NCBI RefSeq assembly: GCF_001984195.1
Contig: NZ_MTQN01000012.1
Coordinates: 868,001-932,000, forward strand
Origin: Kribbella sp. ALI-6-A
Lineage (GTDB): Bacteria > Actinomycetota > Actinomycetes > Propionibacteriales > Kribbellaceae
Length of the DNA: 64,000 nucleotides
Reading direction: 5' to 3'
Part shown: positions 48,729 through 56,886 of the stretch, in pieces
Layout: each line of letters starts with the position of its first letter
Numbering within the stretch: the first letter of the stretch is position 1
The notes under the pieces: generated by a model
Database searches by the model: none
Seen by the model: the letters and a program-made list of their open reading frames with translations, nothing else
What the model was told of the DNA's origin: nothing
Position numbers and translations under genes: made by a program

Positions 48729-48740
48729 GAAATCGATTTC
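48729..48740 (+). promoter_or_regulatory. LacI-type palindrome upstream of the DUF4185 gene
   Basis: GAAATCGATTTC, a perfect 12-bp dyad with the central CG typical of LacI-family operators, 39 bases before the start codon at 48780. Confidence 0.55.
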
Positions 48741-48779
48741 CCGCGTACCGCCTCCGTCCGCCCCCGCTAGGAGACACGC

Positions 48780-50306
48780 ATGCAGAAGCGTTTCGCCCTG
48801 GTCCTGGCCGCCCTGCTCGGCGCCGCCCTACTGCCGGACTCGGCCCCGCCGCAGGCTCAGGCCGCGCCGGTGCCGGCGCCCGCCGTACAGGTCGCCAAGC
48901 TGACCGGTCCCGGCTCGATCAACGACACCGAGAACCGATTCGCATTGAAGGCGACCGACCTCGGAATCCTGTGGGACAACGGATCCGGCGAGATCCTGAC
49001 CGCGTTCGGCGACAGCTACGGCAGCGGCTGGACCGGCCCGGGCGGCGGCGTCGGCGATCCGGCGACCATCGACTGGCGCTGCAACCTGCTGTTCCGCAGC
49101 AAGGACCGCACGCTGGCCGACGGGATGACGCTCGACAGCGCCGCCGAGGACCGGCCCGGGCACGCCAAGCAGTTCCTGGACTGCAAGAAGGTCGACCGCG
49201 ACGAACACACGGTGATCCCGACCGCGGGCATCGCGGTCGGCAAGCGCCAGTACGTGCACTACATGTCGGTCAACTACTGGGGACCGGCCGGCAGCTGGTT
49301 CACCAACTACTCCGGCTTCGCGTACTCCGACGACAACGGCGAGACGTGGACCAAGGACCCCAACGCCCGCTGGCAGAACACCGCGCAGTGGGACAACAAC
49401 TTCCAGATGACCGCGCTGGTCCGCGACCGGGGCTACGTCTACCTGATCGGTACGCCGAACGGCCGCTTCGGCAACGCCCAGCTCGCCCGCGTTCCGGAGC
49501 AGCAGGTGCTGACCAAGAAGGCCTGGCGCTACTGGGACGGGCGGGGATGGTCGGCCCGCGAGAGTACCGCCGTACCGATCGCGATCGGGCCGATCAGCGA
49601 GGTGTCGGTGCAGTGGAACGCGTATCTCGGCAAGTGGCTGATGATGTACCTGGACGAGCAGCGGGCGTCGGTCGTCCTGCGGTCGGCGACGTCGCTGACC
49701 GGACCGTGGGGCGGCGAGAGGATTGTTGCCAAGGGCACTGATTTCCCCGGGCTCTACGGGACGTACATGCATCCTTGGTCGTCCGGCCCGGATCTGTACT
49801 TCACGATGTCGCAGTGGGATCCGTACAACGTGTTCCTGATGCGGACGAAGCTTTCGGACGACGGCTCGCCCACCAACCTCGTCACCGATCCGGGGTTCGA
49901 GGAGCAGACCGGTACGACGCCGTCGGCGCCTTGGCAGTTGAACGGGCGGGGCGGGATCGACAGCACTGATCTGGGCCACACGGAGAAGAACAACGGCTAT
50001 CTGCGCGACTCGATCGGCGCGCACTCGCTGCAGCAGAACGTGGCGGTGCAGCCGGGGCACAGGTACCGGTTGTCGGCGTGGGTCCGGACGGCGGAGAACA
50101 ACCGGGACACGGCGATCGGCGTACGGACGCTGGCGGGCCGGACGATCAAGGCTTCTCCTGGCGGGGCGCATCCGGCGTACACGAAGGTGAGTGTGGAGTT
50201 CGACTCGGGGCGGGAATCGCTGGTGCAGGTGTACGCCGGCTTCGTGGGGCATGGGCAGGACGTGTGGTTCCAGCTCGACGACGTGGTGCTCGAGGAGATC
50301 CGGTGA
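48780..50306 (+). CDS. Secreted DUF4185 protein with C-terminal carbohydrate-binding module
   Basis: 508 residues. Signal peptide (cleavage after AQA, about residue 28). Residues 35-355 form a five-bladed-propeller-like DUF4185 domain with ILTAFGDSYG, HTVIPTAGIAVG, YSDDNGETWTK and WNAYLGKWLMMY motifs. Residues 365-508 form a beta-sandwich of the CBM_4_9 type (NLVTDPGFEE start, ending QLDDVVLEE). A glycan-binding or glycoside-cleaving extracellular role is inferred. Ribosome site AGGAG seven bases before ATG. A LacI-type palindrome upstream suggests sugar-dependent expression. Confidence 0.85.
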   Translation: MQKRFALVLAALLGAALLPDSAPPQAQAAPVPAPAVQVAKLTGPGSINDTENRFALKATDLGILWDNGSGEILTAFGDSYGSGWTGPGGGVGDPATIDWRCNLLFRSKDRTLADGMTLDSAAEDRPGHAKQFLDCKKVDRDEHTVIPTAGIAVGKRQYVHYMSVNYWGPAGSWFTNYSGFAYSDDNGETWTKDPNARWQNTAQWDNNFQMTALVRDRGYVYLIGTPNGRFGNAQLARVPEQQVLTKKAWRYWDGRGWSARESTAVPIAIGPISEVSVQWNAYLGKWLMMYLDEQRASVVLRSATSLTGPWGGERIVAKGTDFPGLYGTYMHPWSSGPDLYFTMSQWDPYNVFLMRTKLSDDGSPTNLVTDPGFEEQTGTTPSAPWQLNGRGGIDSTDLGHTEKNNGYLRDSIGAHSLQQNVAVQPGHRYRLSAWVRTAENNRDTAIGVRTLAGRTIKASPGGAHPAYTKVSVEFDSGRESLVQVYAGFVGHGQDVWFQLDDVVLEEIR

Positions 50307-50358
50307 TCCGGTCAGAACAGCATCTGTGCCTCGACGTATCCGGAGGAGGGCCCACCGG

Positions 50359-51927
50359 CTACTGAGTGCGGCGGGAGCGGCGGCTGGTGGTTCTGCGGGG
50401 GCGGGGCTGGCGGGGGCGGACCGGGCGTCTCGGACCGACCAGGCGGGGGCCGGCGAGGCGGTCTTCGAGGCGGCGGGCTTCTCGGCGGATGGGTTGGGCG
50501 ACGTACTCGCCGAGGATGACGCCCGAGGCGAGGGCGACGCCGATGGCTACCGCGGTGGTGAGGCTGACGATGCCGATCAGGTTGCCTTGGGCCATCAGTT
50601 CCAGCAGGCCCTTGTAGATGGTGAGGCCGGGGAGCAGCGGAATCGTGCCGGAGACAACGACCACCAGCGGCGGGACGCCGGTCCGACGGCCCAGTGAGTA
50701 GCCGGCGAGGCCGACGACGAAAGCGGCCGCCGCGGTCGACCAGGCGGGGCCGAACTCGGCCCTGGCCATCAAGGTGTACGCCAGAGAGCCGGCCGCACCG
50801 ACCAGCGCGACCGGGAGCAGCGAGCGCAGCGGCGCGTACGACGCGTAGCAGAACGCGACGGCCATCAACGCTCCGGCGCCCACCATCACCGGGAGTCGGG
50901 CGAGCTGAATCGTCTGCGCCTCGATCGCTACCGGCAGACCGAGTTTGAGGCCGAGCGTGAGTCCGAGACTGACGCCCGCGATGATGCCGCCGGTGAGCAG
51001 CATCGCCTCCAGCAGCCGGGCCGATGCGGTCACGTAGTACCCGGTGATCGCGTCCTGAACGGCACCGGTGAGGGCGATCCCCGCCAGCAACATGATGATG
51101 CCGGCGGCCACGACCAGGGACGGTTTCACCGGCGCGTGTACGGCGTACAGGATCAGCGCGACGGCGGTCGCCAGGAACGCTCCCGCGACCTGCTGGTAGA
51201 ACGCGGGCAGCCGTTGCCGGCTGAACCACCGGTTGTTCAGCTCGATCAGCACCGCGGTGAAGACCGCGACCAAGGTGATCAGCCAACCACCACCGAGCAG
51301 CAGCGTCGCCCCACCCGCCATCACGCCCCACGCGAGCACCGAACTCCACCGCGGGAACGGCGGCCCGGCGGACACGATCCGGGCCAGCTCGCGACTCGCC
51401 TCTTCCCGGGTGACCTCGCCGCGGGCGAACCGGCGGACCAGCCGGTCGACGTCCGTCAGGCGGGAGAAGTCCTGGCTCCGGTAGCGCACGACTCGCATGT
51501 GCGTCTCCGGCGCGACGTCCGGCGCCGCCTGGTAGGAGATCGCGATCGAGGTGAACGTGATGTCCACCTCACACCCCCGCAGCCCGCCGGCCGCGGTCAC
51601 GCCGAGAATCGTCGCGGTGGCGTCCGCCGTACCGGCGCCGCTGGACAGCAGCACCTCGCCGACCCGGAGCGCCAGGTCGAGCGTGCTGTAGAGCTCACGC
51701 TGCTCGTCCCGCGCCTGCTGTTCCTCGGAGGCCGAGCGGTCCTCGGCTCGTCGCCCGCCTTTGCGGCGCTCGACGAAAGCCTCCGTCCGATCCTGTACGC
51801 CGGGCCGCGTCCCCGCAGGATCGTCGTGGTCGGCTTCGGGCGGCGTGACGCCGTGGATGTCCTGCCCGACCTCGTGGATCTGCCCCACGTCCGGTTCGAT
51901 GCTGCGGGTCCGCTTGCCCTTGGCCAC
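50359..51927 (-). CDS. Threonine/serine exporter-like membrane protein (ThrE family)
   Basis: 522 residues. A charged N-terminal stretch (about 1-85) precedes the DUF1212/ThrE_1 domain (LRVGEVLLSSGAGTADATATI) with five membrane spans and a ThrE_2-like half with five more (about 330-480). A basic tail rich in Arg/Pro closes the protein. ThrE proteins export Thr/Ser or small peptides by proton motive force. The GTG at 51927 was chosen for its AGGAG site; readings further upstream run into the repeat region. Monocistronic. Confidence 0.88.
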   Translation of the reverse strand: MAKGKRTRSIEPDVGQIHEVGQDIHGVTPPEADHDDPAGTRPGVQDRTEAFVERRKGGRRAEDRSASEEQQARDEQRELYSTLDLALRVGEVLLSSGAGTADATATILGVTAAGGLRGCEVDITFTSIAISYQAAPDVAPETHMRVVRYRSQDFSRLTDVDRLVRRFARGEVTREEASRELARIVSAGPPFPRWSSVLAWGVMAGGATLLLGGGWLITLVAVFTAVLIELNNRWFSRQRLPAFYQQVAGAFLATAVALILYAVHAPVKPSLVVAAGIIMLLAGIALTGAVQDAITGYYVTASARLLEAMLLTGGIIAGVSLGLTLGLKLGLPVAIEAQTIQLARLPVMVGAGALMAVAFCYASYAPLRSLLPVALVGAAGSLAYTLMARAEFGPAWSTAAAAFVVGLAGYSLGRRTGVPPLVVVVSGTIPLLPGLTIYKGLLELMAQGNLIGIVSLTTAVAIGVALASGVILGEYVAQPIRREARRLEDRLAGPRLVGPRRPVRPRQPRPRRTTSRRSRRTQ

Positions 51928-52132
51928 CCTGCTCCTCTCGTCTCCTGCGACGCTAACGCCCATCCCAGGGCCGTACCGAAACGAACCGCCAGCACTCCAT
52001 CGCGCGTTCGGCCTGGCGAGGGGGCGGTTGGGGAGATCTGCAACCGATCGGTCACCGCGGGTCAGATGGTCGGCGGGTGGGCGGTTGCTTGGTCCCTTTG
52101 CGGGGAGTTGCTTGCCTGGTCTCCCTAGAGGC

Positions 52133-52240
52133 TGACCGACCGCCAGCACCGACCAACCGGCTGCAACCGTTCAGCTCATGCCTCGGCGGCACACGCGGAG
52201 GGGCCCGATCCGGAGGTTGGTGGGGGGTGCAGGTCGGTCG
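52133..52240. repeat. Long hairpin repeat, copy A
   Basis: Arms AGCACCGACCAACC and GGTTGGTGGGGGGTGC, with outer CGACCGnC/GGTCGGTCG pairing. The loop contains AGCTCATGCCTCGG, the conserved core of the family. Confidence 0.75.
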
Positions 52241-52291
52241 CACCGACCGGGGCGACCGGGGGCGTCGCCGCGAACGGGTGGTCGGGGCGGT

Positions 52292-52395
52292 CGCGGACCG
52301 CCAGCACTCACCAACGAGCCGCTGCCCCTCGGGCTCATGCTTGGGCAGAGCGTGCCCGAGGCCGAAGTGCGGGGTTGGTGAGGTGGACGTCCGCG
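52292..52395. repeat. Long hairpin repeat, copy B
   Basis: Arms CGCGGACCG...AGCACTCACCAAC and GTTGGTGAGGTGG...GTCCGCG; loop core GGGCTCATGCTTGG. Confidence 0.8.
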
Positions 52396-52632
52396 AGGCA
52401 AGGGGTGGTGCAAGGTCGCGGGGACCTGATCGGCCCGCTTCCCCGGAAACGGATCAACGAGTTGCTCGCTACCCGCTGCGAAGCCGCGGGCCCGCCGAGT
52501 CGGTGAGCGCTGGGACTCGGGGACCCGTTGGGGCTCAGCGGCCCGGTCCCCGGTGGGGTCCCCGTGCGGGATGAGCCGGGTCCGCCCCTCCCGCGCTGCG
52601 CCGGTGCCGGGTAGTCCTTCGCGTACGCCACG

Positions 52633-52735
52633 GCCGACCTGCAGCACCGACCTAGCCCGGTAGCCGATCCGGCTCACGCTCGGCCCGACACCAATTGAGG
52701 CTCGATCGGGAGGTCGGTGGGTGGTGGAGGTCGGC
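52633..52735. repeat. Long hairpin repeat, copy C
   Basis: Arms GCCGACCTGCAGCACCGACC and GGTCGGTGGGTGGTGG...GGTCGGC; loop core GGCTCACGCTCGGC. The arm differences are compensated (GACC with GGTC), which preserves pairing. Confidence 0.8.
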
Positions 52736-52771
52736 AAACCCGACGGTCCGCTACCCGGCGAGGCCATGGAC

Positions 52772-52862
52772 GGCCAGCACTCACCAAGCCGTCGCTCCTG
52801 CTCTGGCTCACGCTCAGCCAGGCGGTGATCGGGGATCGACTCCGAGGTTGGTGAGTGGTGGG
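52772..52862. repeat. Long hairpin repeat, copy D
   Basis: Arms GGCCAGCACTCACCAA and TTGGTGAGTGGTGGGAG; loop core GGCTCACGCTCAGC. Confidence 0.8.
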
Positions 52863-53371
52863 AGTACGCAGTGCGAGCGGCCTGTGATGTGGAGGGCGGC
52901 GGGCCGTCAGCACCGGGCAGCGGTGGCGGCTTCGGATCAGACTGGGTTGGGCGGTGACTGAGGTCAGGTTCGGCGGGTGCTGGACGTTGGTGGATTCAAC
53001 GGGGCGCCCCGAGGCGAGTGGTCATCCGCTGATCCTGCCGAGCACCTGGTCAGGAACCGGTCGCAGGTCGCGGCAGCCGTCTCCTCGAGGCGGCGGGTGA
53101 TCCAGGCCGAGGGAGCGGCGGCTCGGGTTGGAAAGCTCGAAGAATCCGCAAGGGGATCCGCATCCACGACCGGCGACCGGCGACCGTGGATCGGTGGCGC
53201 CTGGCGATCGGCGCGCCCGGCCCGGCGATCGGCGTCCGGTGTCCGGCGTCCGGCGTCCGGCGAAAGCCTCCCGGCGCGCCGCACCACCACCCCACCGAGC
53301 AATCGCTTTCCGGCCGAAATCGGCAAGCGGTTGACTCGTCGTGACGGCCCACCTAAGGTTGCGATCACGCG

Positions 53372-53391
53372 CTTGGAAAGCCCTTTCCAAG
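53372..53391 (+). promoter_or_regulatory. LacI-type operator upstream of the oxidoreductase operon
   Basis: Perfect dyad CTTGGAAAG-CC-CTTTCCAAG. The half-site GGAAAG around a two-base centre is close to common actinobacterial LacI-family operators (GGAAAGCGCTTTCC). It lies 22 bases before a small reading frame and about 200 bases before the first large gene of the operon. Confidence 0.7.
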
Positions 53392-53412
53392 GCTTGTGGA
53401 CAGGAGCTGAGC

Positions 53413-53496
53413 ATGTTCGCGCACGACGGTGACCCCGCCGCCGACCGGTCCGGCGGGATCGGGGGGCTCCGCGGGCCGGGCGGCGCGCTCGGCTGA
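53413..53496 (+). CDS. Possible 27-residue leader or small protein
   Basis: ATG at 53413 is preceded by AGGAG at 53402-53406 (6-base spacing), a better site than many genes here have. It encodes 27 residues, Gly-rich (ADRSGGIGGLRGPGGALG). It lies between the LacI-type palindrome and the oxidoreductase gene. It may be a translated leader, a small protein, or a chance frame behind a good ribosome site. Confidence 0.35.
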   Translation: MFAHDGDPAADRSGGIGGLRGPGGALG

Positions 53497-53592
53497 CCTC
53501 AACGGCGTTTCCGCGACCGCCCCGACCGAACCAGCGCAGCACCCCGCCCCGACCGAACCAGCGCAGCACCGCGCCGAAGAAAGGCAGCAACA

Positions 53593-54756
53593 GTGAACGA
53601 GCGACGCGTCGGCATCGTGATGAACGGCGTCACCGGCCGGATGGGCCTGCGCCAGCACCTGGAGCGTTCCATCGTGGCGATCCGTGAGCAGGGCGGGATT
53701 CCGGCCGCCGACGGGTCGATGATCATTCCCGAGCCGATCCTGGTCGGGCGCAACGAGCTGAAGCTGCGCCGGATCGCCGAGCAGTACGGGCTGACCCGCT
53801 GGACCACCGACCTGTCCGCTGCGCTGTCCGAGCCGGATGTCGAGATCTACTTCGACTCCCAGCTCACCCAGCTGCGCGAGAAGGGCGTCCGGGCCGCGGT
53901 CGAGGCGGGCAAGGCGATCTACTGCGAGAAGCCGATCGCCGAGGGGCTGGAGGCGGCGGTCGACCTGGCGCGGCTGGTGCGGGACTCGGGGCTGAAGAAC
54001 GGCGTGGTGCAGGACAAGCTCTCGCTGCCGGGTCTGCGCAAGCTCAAGCGGCTGGTGGACGGCGGCTTCTTCGGCCAGATCCTCTCGGTGCGAGGCGAGT
54101 TCGGTTACTGGGTGTTCGAGGGCGACTGGCAGGAGGCGCAGCGGCCGGCCTGGAACTACAAGTCCGAGGAGGGCGGCGGCATCGTCGTCGACATGTTCTG
54201 CCACTGGCGGTACGTGCTCGACCAGATCTTCGCGCCGGTCACGTCGGTCTACTGCCAGGGCGCGGTGCACATCCCGACCCGCTGGGACGAGCAGGGCAAC
54301 GAGTACGCCGCCACCGCCGAGGACGCGGCGTACGGCGTGTTCGAGCTGGAGGGCGGGATCGTCGCGCAGCTGAACTCCTCCTGGGCCACGCGGGTGTTCC
54401 GCGACGAGCTCGTCGAGTTCCAGGTCGACGGGACCGAGGGGTCGGCGGTCGCGGGGCTGCGGAACTGCCGCGCTCAGCACCGGTCGGCGACGCCGAAGCC
54501 GGTGTGGAACCCGGATCTGCCGGCCGAGTACTCGTTCCGCGACCAGTGGGCCGAGGTGCCGGACAACGAGGTGTTCGACAACGGGTTCAAGGTGCAGTGG
54601 GAGATGTTCCTGCGGCACGTGGTCGACGACGCGCCGTTCACCTGGGACTTCGTCGAGGGGGCCAAGGGCGTGCAGCTGGCGGAGCTCGGTCTGCAGTCGT
54701 GGAAGGAAGGCCGCAAGCTGGAGGTCCCGGCGCTCGACCTTGAGGCCCGCGCATGA
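53593..54756 (+). CDS. Gfo/Idh/MocA-family oxidoreductase
   Basis: 387 residues. N-terminal Rossmann fold (VGIVMNGVTGRMG), the EKP motif at 112-114 (Lys113 catalytic), and a C-terminal alpha/beta sugar-binding domain with GGGIVVDMFCHWRYVLD. These enzymes oxidise sugars or inositols using NAD(P). It is the first large gene of a tight operon: its stop overlaps the next start as ATGA. The order dehydrogenase, DUF993, two TIM-barrel isomerases suggests catabolism of a modified sugar or polyol, induced when a LacI-type repressor leaves the upstream palindrome. Confidence 0.9.
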   Translation: MNERRVGIVMNGVTGRMGLRQHLERSIVAIREQGGIPAADGSMIIPEPILVGRNELKLRRIAEQYGLTRWTTDLSAALSEPDVEIYFDSQLTQLREKGVRAAVEAGKAIYCEKPIAEGLEAAVDLARLVRDSGLKNGVVQDKLSLPGLRKLKRLVDGGFFGQILSVRGEFGYWVFEGDWQEAQRPAWNYKSEEGGGIVVDMFCHWRYVLDQIFAPVTSVYCQGAVHIPTRWDEQGNEYAATAEDAAYGVFELEGGIVAQLNSSWATRVFRDELVEFQVDGTEGSAVAGLRNCRAQHRSATPKPVWNPDLPAEYSFRDQWAEVPDNEVFDNGFKVQWEMFLRHVVDDAPFTWDFVEGAKGVQLAELGLQSWKEGRKLEVPALDLEARA

Positions 54757-56045
54757 CGCTCGCGCTGAAGCTCCCCGCCTTCGGCGGGGAGGAGAAGAGT
54801 GATGGGGAGAGCGGGGCCGCCCGGAGTGCGCCCGCCGGAGGCGGGGCGCTGGGCGCGGGATCCGTCTCCGCCGGAGGTGCCGCGGGCGGCGCCGGCGGAG
54901 CGCAGACGGGTGGTGCTCGGCGTGAGCTCGTCGAGTACAGGTTGACCGGCGAACCCGTCGCCCACGGCAACTACTCCCCTTCGACCAGCCGGTTGGCCTT
55001 CGCGGCTGCTCATGTCGTCGCGGACCCGCTCGGCGACAACGCTCCCGGCGCTCCGGCCGTCGTCGACTGGGAGCACACGCTGGAGTTCCGGCGGCACCTG
55101 TGGTCGCTCGGGCTTTCCGTGGCCGAGGCGATGGACACGGCTCAGCGTGGGATGGGGCTGGACTGGATCGCCACGCAGGAGCTGATCCGGCGGTCCGCGG
55201 CTGAGGCGCCGGACGGGCGGATCGCGGTGGGTGTGGGCACCGACCAGTTGCCCCCGGGAAACCACTCGCTGGAAACCGTGATCGCGGCGTACGAGGAGCA
55301 GCTCGCGGTGGCCGAAGACGTCGGCGCGCAGCCGATTCTGATGGCCAGCCGGGCGTTGTGCGCGGCGGCGAGCTCGCCGGACGACTACCGCAAGGTGTAC
55401 GACCGCCTCCTGGCGCAGTCGACGAAGCCGGTGATCCTGCACTGGCTCGGCTCGATGTTCGACCCGGCGCTCGACGGCTACTGGGGTGCCGGCGACCTCG
55501 GCGCCGCGGCCGACGTCGTGGTCGACCTGATCGCCGAGAACTCGGCCAAGGTCAACGGCATCAAGGTCTCCCTGCTGGACGCCGCCAAGGAAGTTGCCCT
55601 GCGCGACCGACTGCCCGAGGCAGTCCGGCTCTACACCGGCGACGACTTCAACTACCCCGAACTGATCCGTGGCGACGAGCACGGGCACAGCGACGCACTG
55701 CTGGGCATCTTCGCCGCGATCGCGCCCGCCGCCGCGGCCGCGCTCAAGGCGCTCGACGACGGCGACCTCGCCCGGTACGACGAGATCTTCGCGCCGACCG
55801 TCCCGCTGGCCCGGCACATCTTCTCCGCGCCGACGCCGTACTACAAGACCGGCATCGCCTTCCTGGCCTGGCTGAACGGGCACCAGCCCGGCTTCGGCAT
55901 GGTGGGCGGGCTGCAGACCGGCCGCTCGATCCCCCACCTGGCCGAGACGTTCCGCCTGGCCGACCAGGCCGGCGTACTGACGCAGCCGGACCTGGCGGTC
56001 GACCGGTTCCGGCAGCTGCTCGCCGTGCACGGAGTCGACGCGTGA
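54753..56045 (+). CDS. DUF993 family protein (DapA-like TIM barrel)
   Basis: 430 residues. The core (about 60-430) matches the DUF993 family, related to dihydrodipicolinate synthase-type lyases: GVGTDQLPPG, HWLGSMFDPALDGYWG, KVNGIKVSLLD (candidate Schiff-base Lys), YTGDDFNYPELI. A retro-aldol step in sugar breakdown fits the operon but is inferred. The N-terminus has an odd Ala/Gly-rich insertion at about residues 14-55, breaking the usual run from the first strand to the RLTGEP strand. Start overlaps the oxidoreductase stop (ATGA). Confidence 0.85.
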   Translation: MTLALKLPAFGGEEKSDGESGAARSAPAGGGALGAGSVSAGGAAGGAGGAQTGGARRELVEYRLTGEPVAHGNYSPSTSRLAFAAAHVVADPLGDNAPGAPAVVDWEHTLEFRRHLWSLGLSVAEAMDTAQRGMGLDWIATQELIRRSAAEAPDGRIAVGVGTDQLPPGNHSLETVIAAYEEQLAVAEDVGAQPILMASRALCAAASSPDDYRKVYDRLLAQSTKPVILHWLGSMFDPALDGYWGAGDLGAAADVVVDLIAENSAKVNGIKVSLLDAAKEVALRDRLPEAVRLYTGDDFNYPELIRGDEHGHSDALLGIFAAIAPAAAAALKALDDGDLARYDEIFAPTVPLARHIFSAPTPYYKTGIAFLAWLNGHQPGFGMVGGLQTGRSIPHLAETFRLADQAGVLTQPDLAVDRFRQLLAVHGVDA

Positions 56046-56857
56046 ACCGCTACAGCCTGAACCAGGCAACTACCAAATACTGGCCCCTCGAGGACGTCGT
56101 CGCGGCGAGCGCCAAGGCCGAGCTGCACTGGATCGGCCTGTGGCGCGAACCGATCCAGGAGTACGGCGTCGAGCGCGCCGCCAAGCTCGTCGCCGACGCC
56201 GGTCTGCGGGTCTCTTCGTTGTGCCGCGGCGGGTTCTTCACCGCCACCGACGCGACCGAACGCCGCGCGAAGCTGGAGGACAACCGCCGCGCGATCGACG
56301 AGGCCGCCACGCTCGGCACCGACACGCTCGTGCTGGTCAGCGGCGGTCTCCCACCCGGCTCCCGCGACCTCGACGGCGCGCGCGGCATGATCCGCGACGG
56401 CCTCGCCGAGCTCGCGCCGTACGCCGCTGAGCGTGGTGTGCGGCTCGCGATCGAGCCGCTGCACCCGATGTTCTGCTCGGACCGCTGCGTGGTGTCGTCG
56501 CTCGGCGGCGCGCTGGACCTCGCCGAGCAGTTCCCGGTCGAGCAGGTCGGGGTGATCGTCGACGCCTACCACCTGTGGTGGGACGCCGACGTGTACCGCC
56601 AGATCGAGCGGGCCGGCGCGCGCATCGCGTCGTACCAGGTGAGCGACTGGGTGGTTCCACTGCCGGCCGACACCCTGCTCGGGCGCGGCATGATGGGCGA
56701 CGGCTCGATCGAGCTGCGCCGGTTGCGCGAGGCCTGCGACGCGGCCGGGTACACCGGGCCGGTCGAGGTGGAGATCTTCAACCAGGACTTGTGGGACGCA
56801 CCCGGCCAGGACGTCTTCGACCTCGCTCTCGCCCGCTACCAGGAACACGTTGCTTGA
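56042..56857 (+). CDS. Sugar phosphate isomerase/epimerase family protein (AP endonuclease 2 fold)
   Basis: 271 residues. Xylose-isomerase-like TIM barrel with metal ligands in order: Glu in LAIEPLHPMF, Asp/His in IVDAYHLWWD, Asp-Glu in VEVEIFNQ near the C-terminus. GTG start at 56042 overlaps the DUF993 stop as GTGA. Probably epimerises or isomerises a keto-sugar in the same pathway as its neighbours; the exact substrate is unknown. Confidence 0.88.
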   Translation: MNRYSLNQATTKYWPLEDVVAASAKAELHWIGLWREPIQEYGVERAAKLVADAGLRVSSLCRGGFFTATDATERRAKLEDNRRAIDEAATLGTDTLVLVSGGLPPGSRDLDGARGMIRDGLAELAPYAAERGVRLAIEPLHPMFCSDRCVVSSLGGALDLAEQFPVEQVGVIVDAYHLWWDADVYRQIERAGARIASYQVSDWVVPLPADTLLGRGMMGDGSIELRRLREACDAAGYTGPVEVEIFNQDLWDAPGQDVFDLALARYQEHVA

Positions 56858-56886
56858 AGCCCCTAACTCCGAAGGAGCACCGCCTC

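Larger units (their letters stand above)
51928..53592. other. 1.66-kb gene-poor stretch
   Basis: No long coding frame with domain-like content was recognised on either strand. It contains four long hairpin repeats (listed separately), further GC-rich dyads around 52400-52630, and a weaker fifth repeat at about 52905-52985 (GTCAGCACC facing GGGTGCTGGAC). It also contains low-complexity CCGGCG/CGGCGTCC repeats around 53195-53275, a LacI-type palindrome and a 27-codon reading frame. Confidence 0.7.

Noticed and set aside
52133..52862. CRISPR array
   Set aside because: The repeats are long hairpins at irregular spacing (about 160, 340 and 140 bases), not short direct repeats with uniform spacers, and no cas genes are present.
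53195..53280. Coding potential of CGGCGTCCGG-type repeats in several frames
   Set aside because: The frames are open on both strands only because the DNA is a simple GC repeat; predicted peptides are low-complexity Arg/Ala/Gly.
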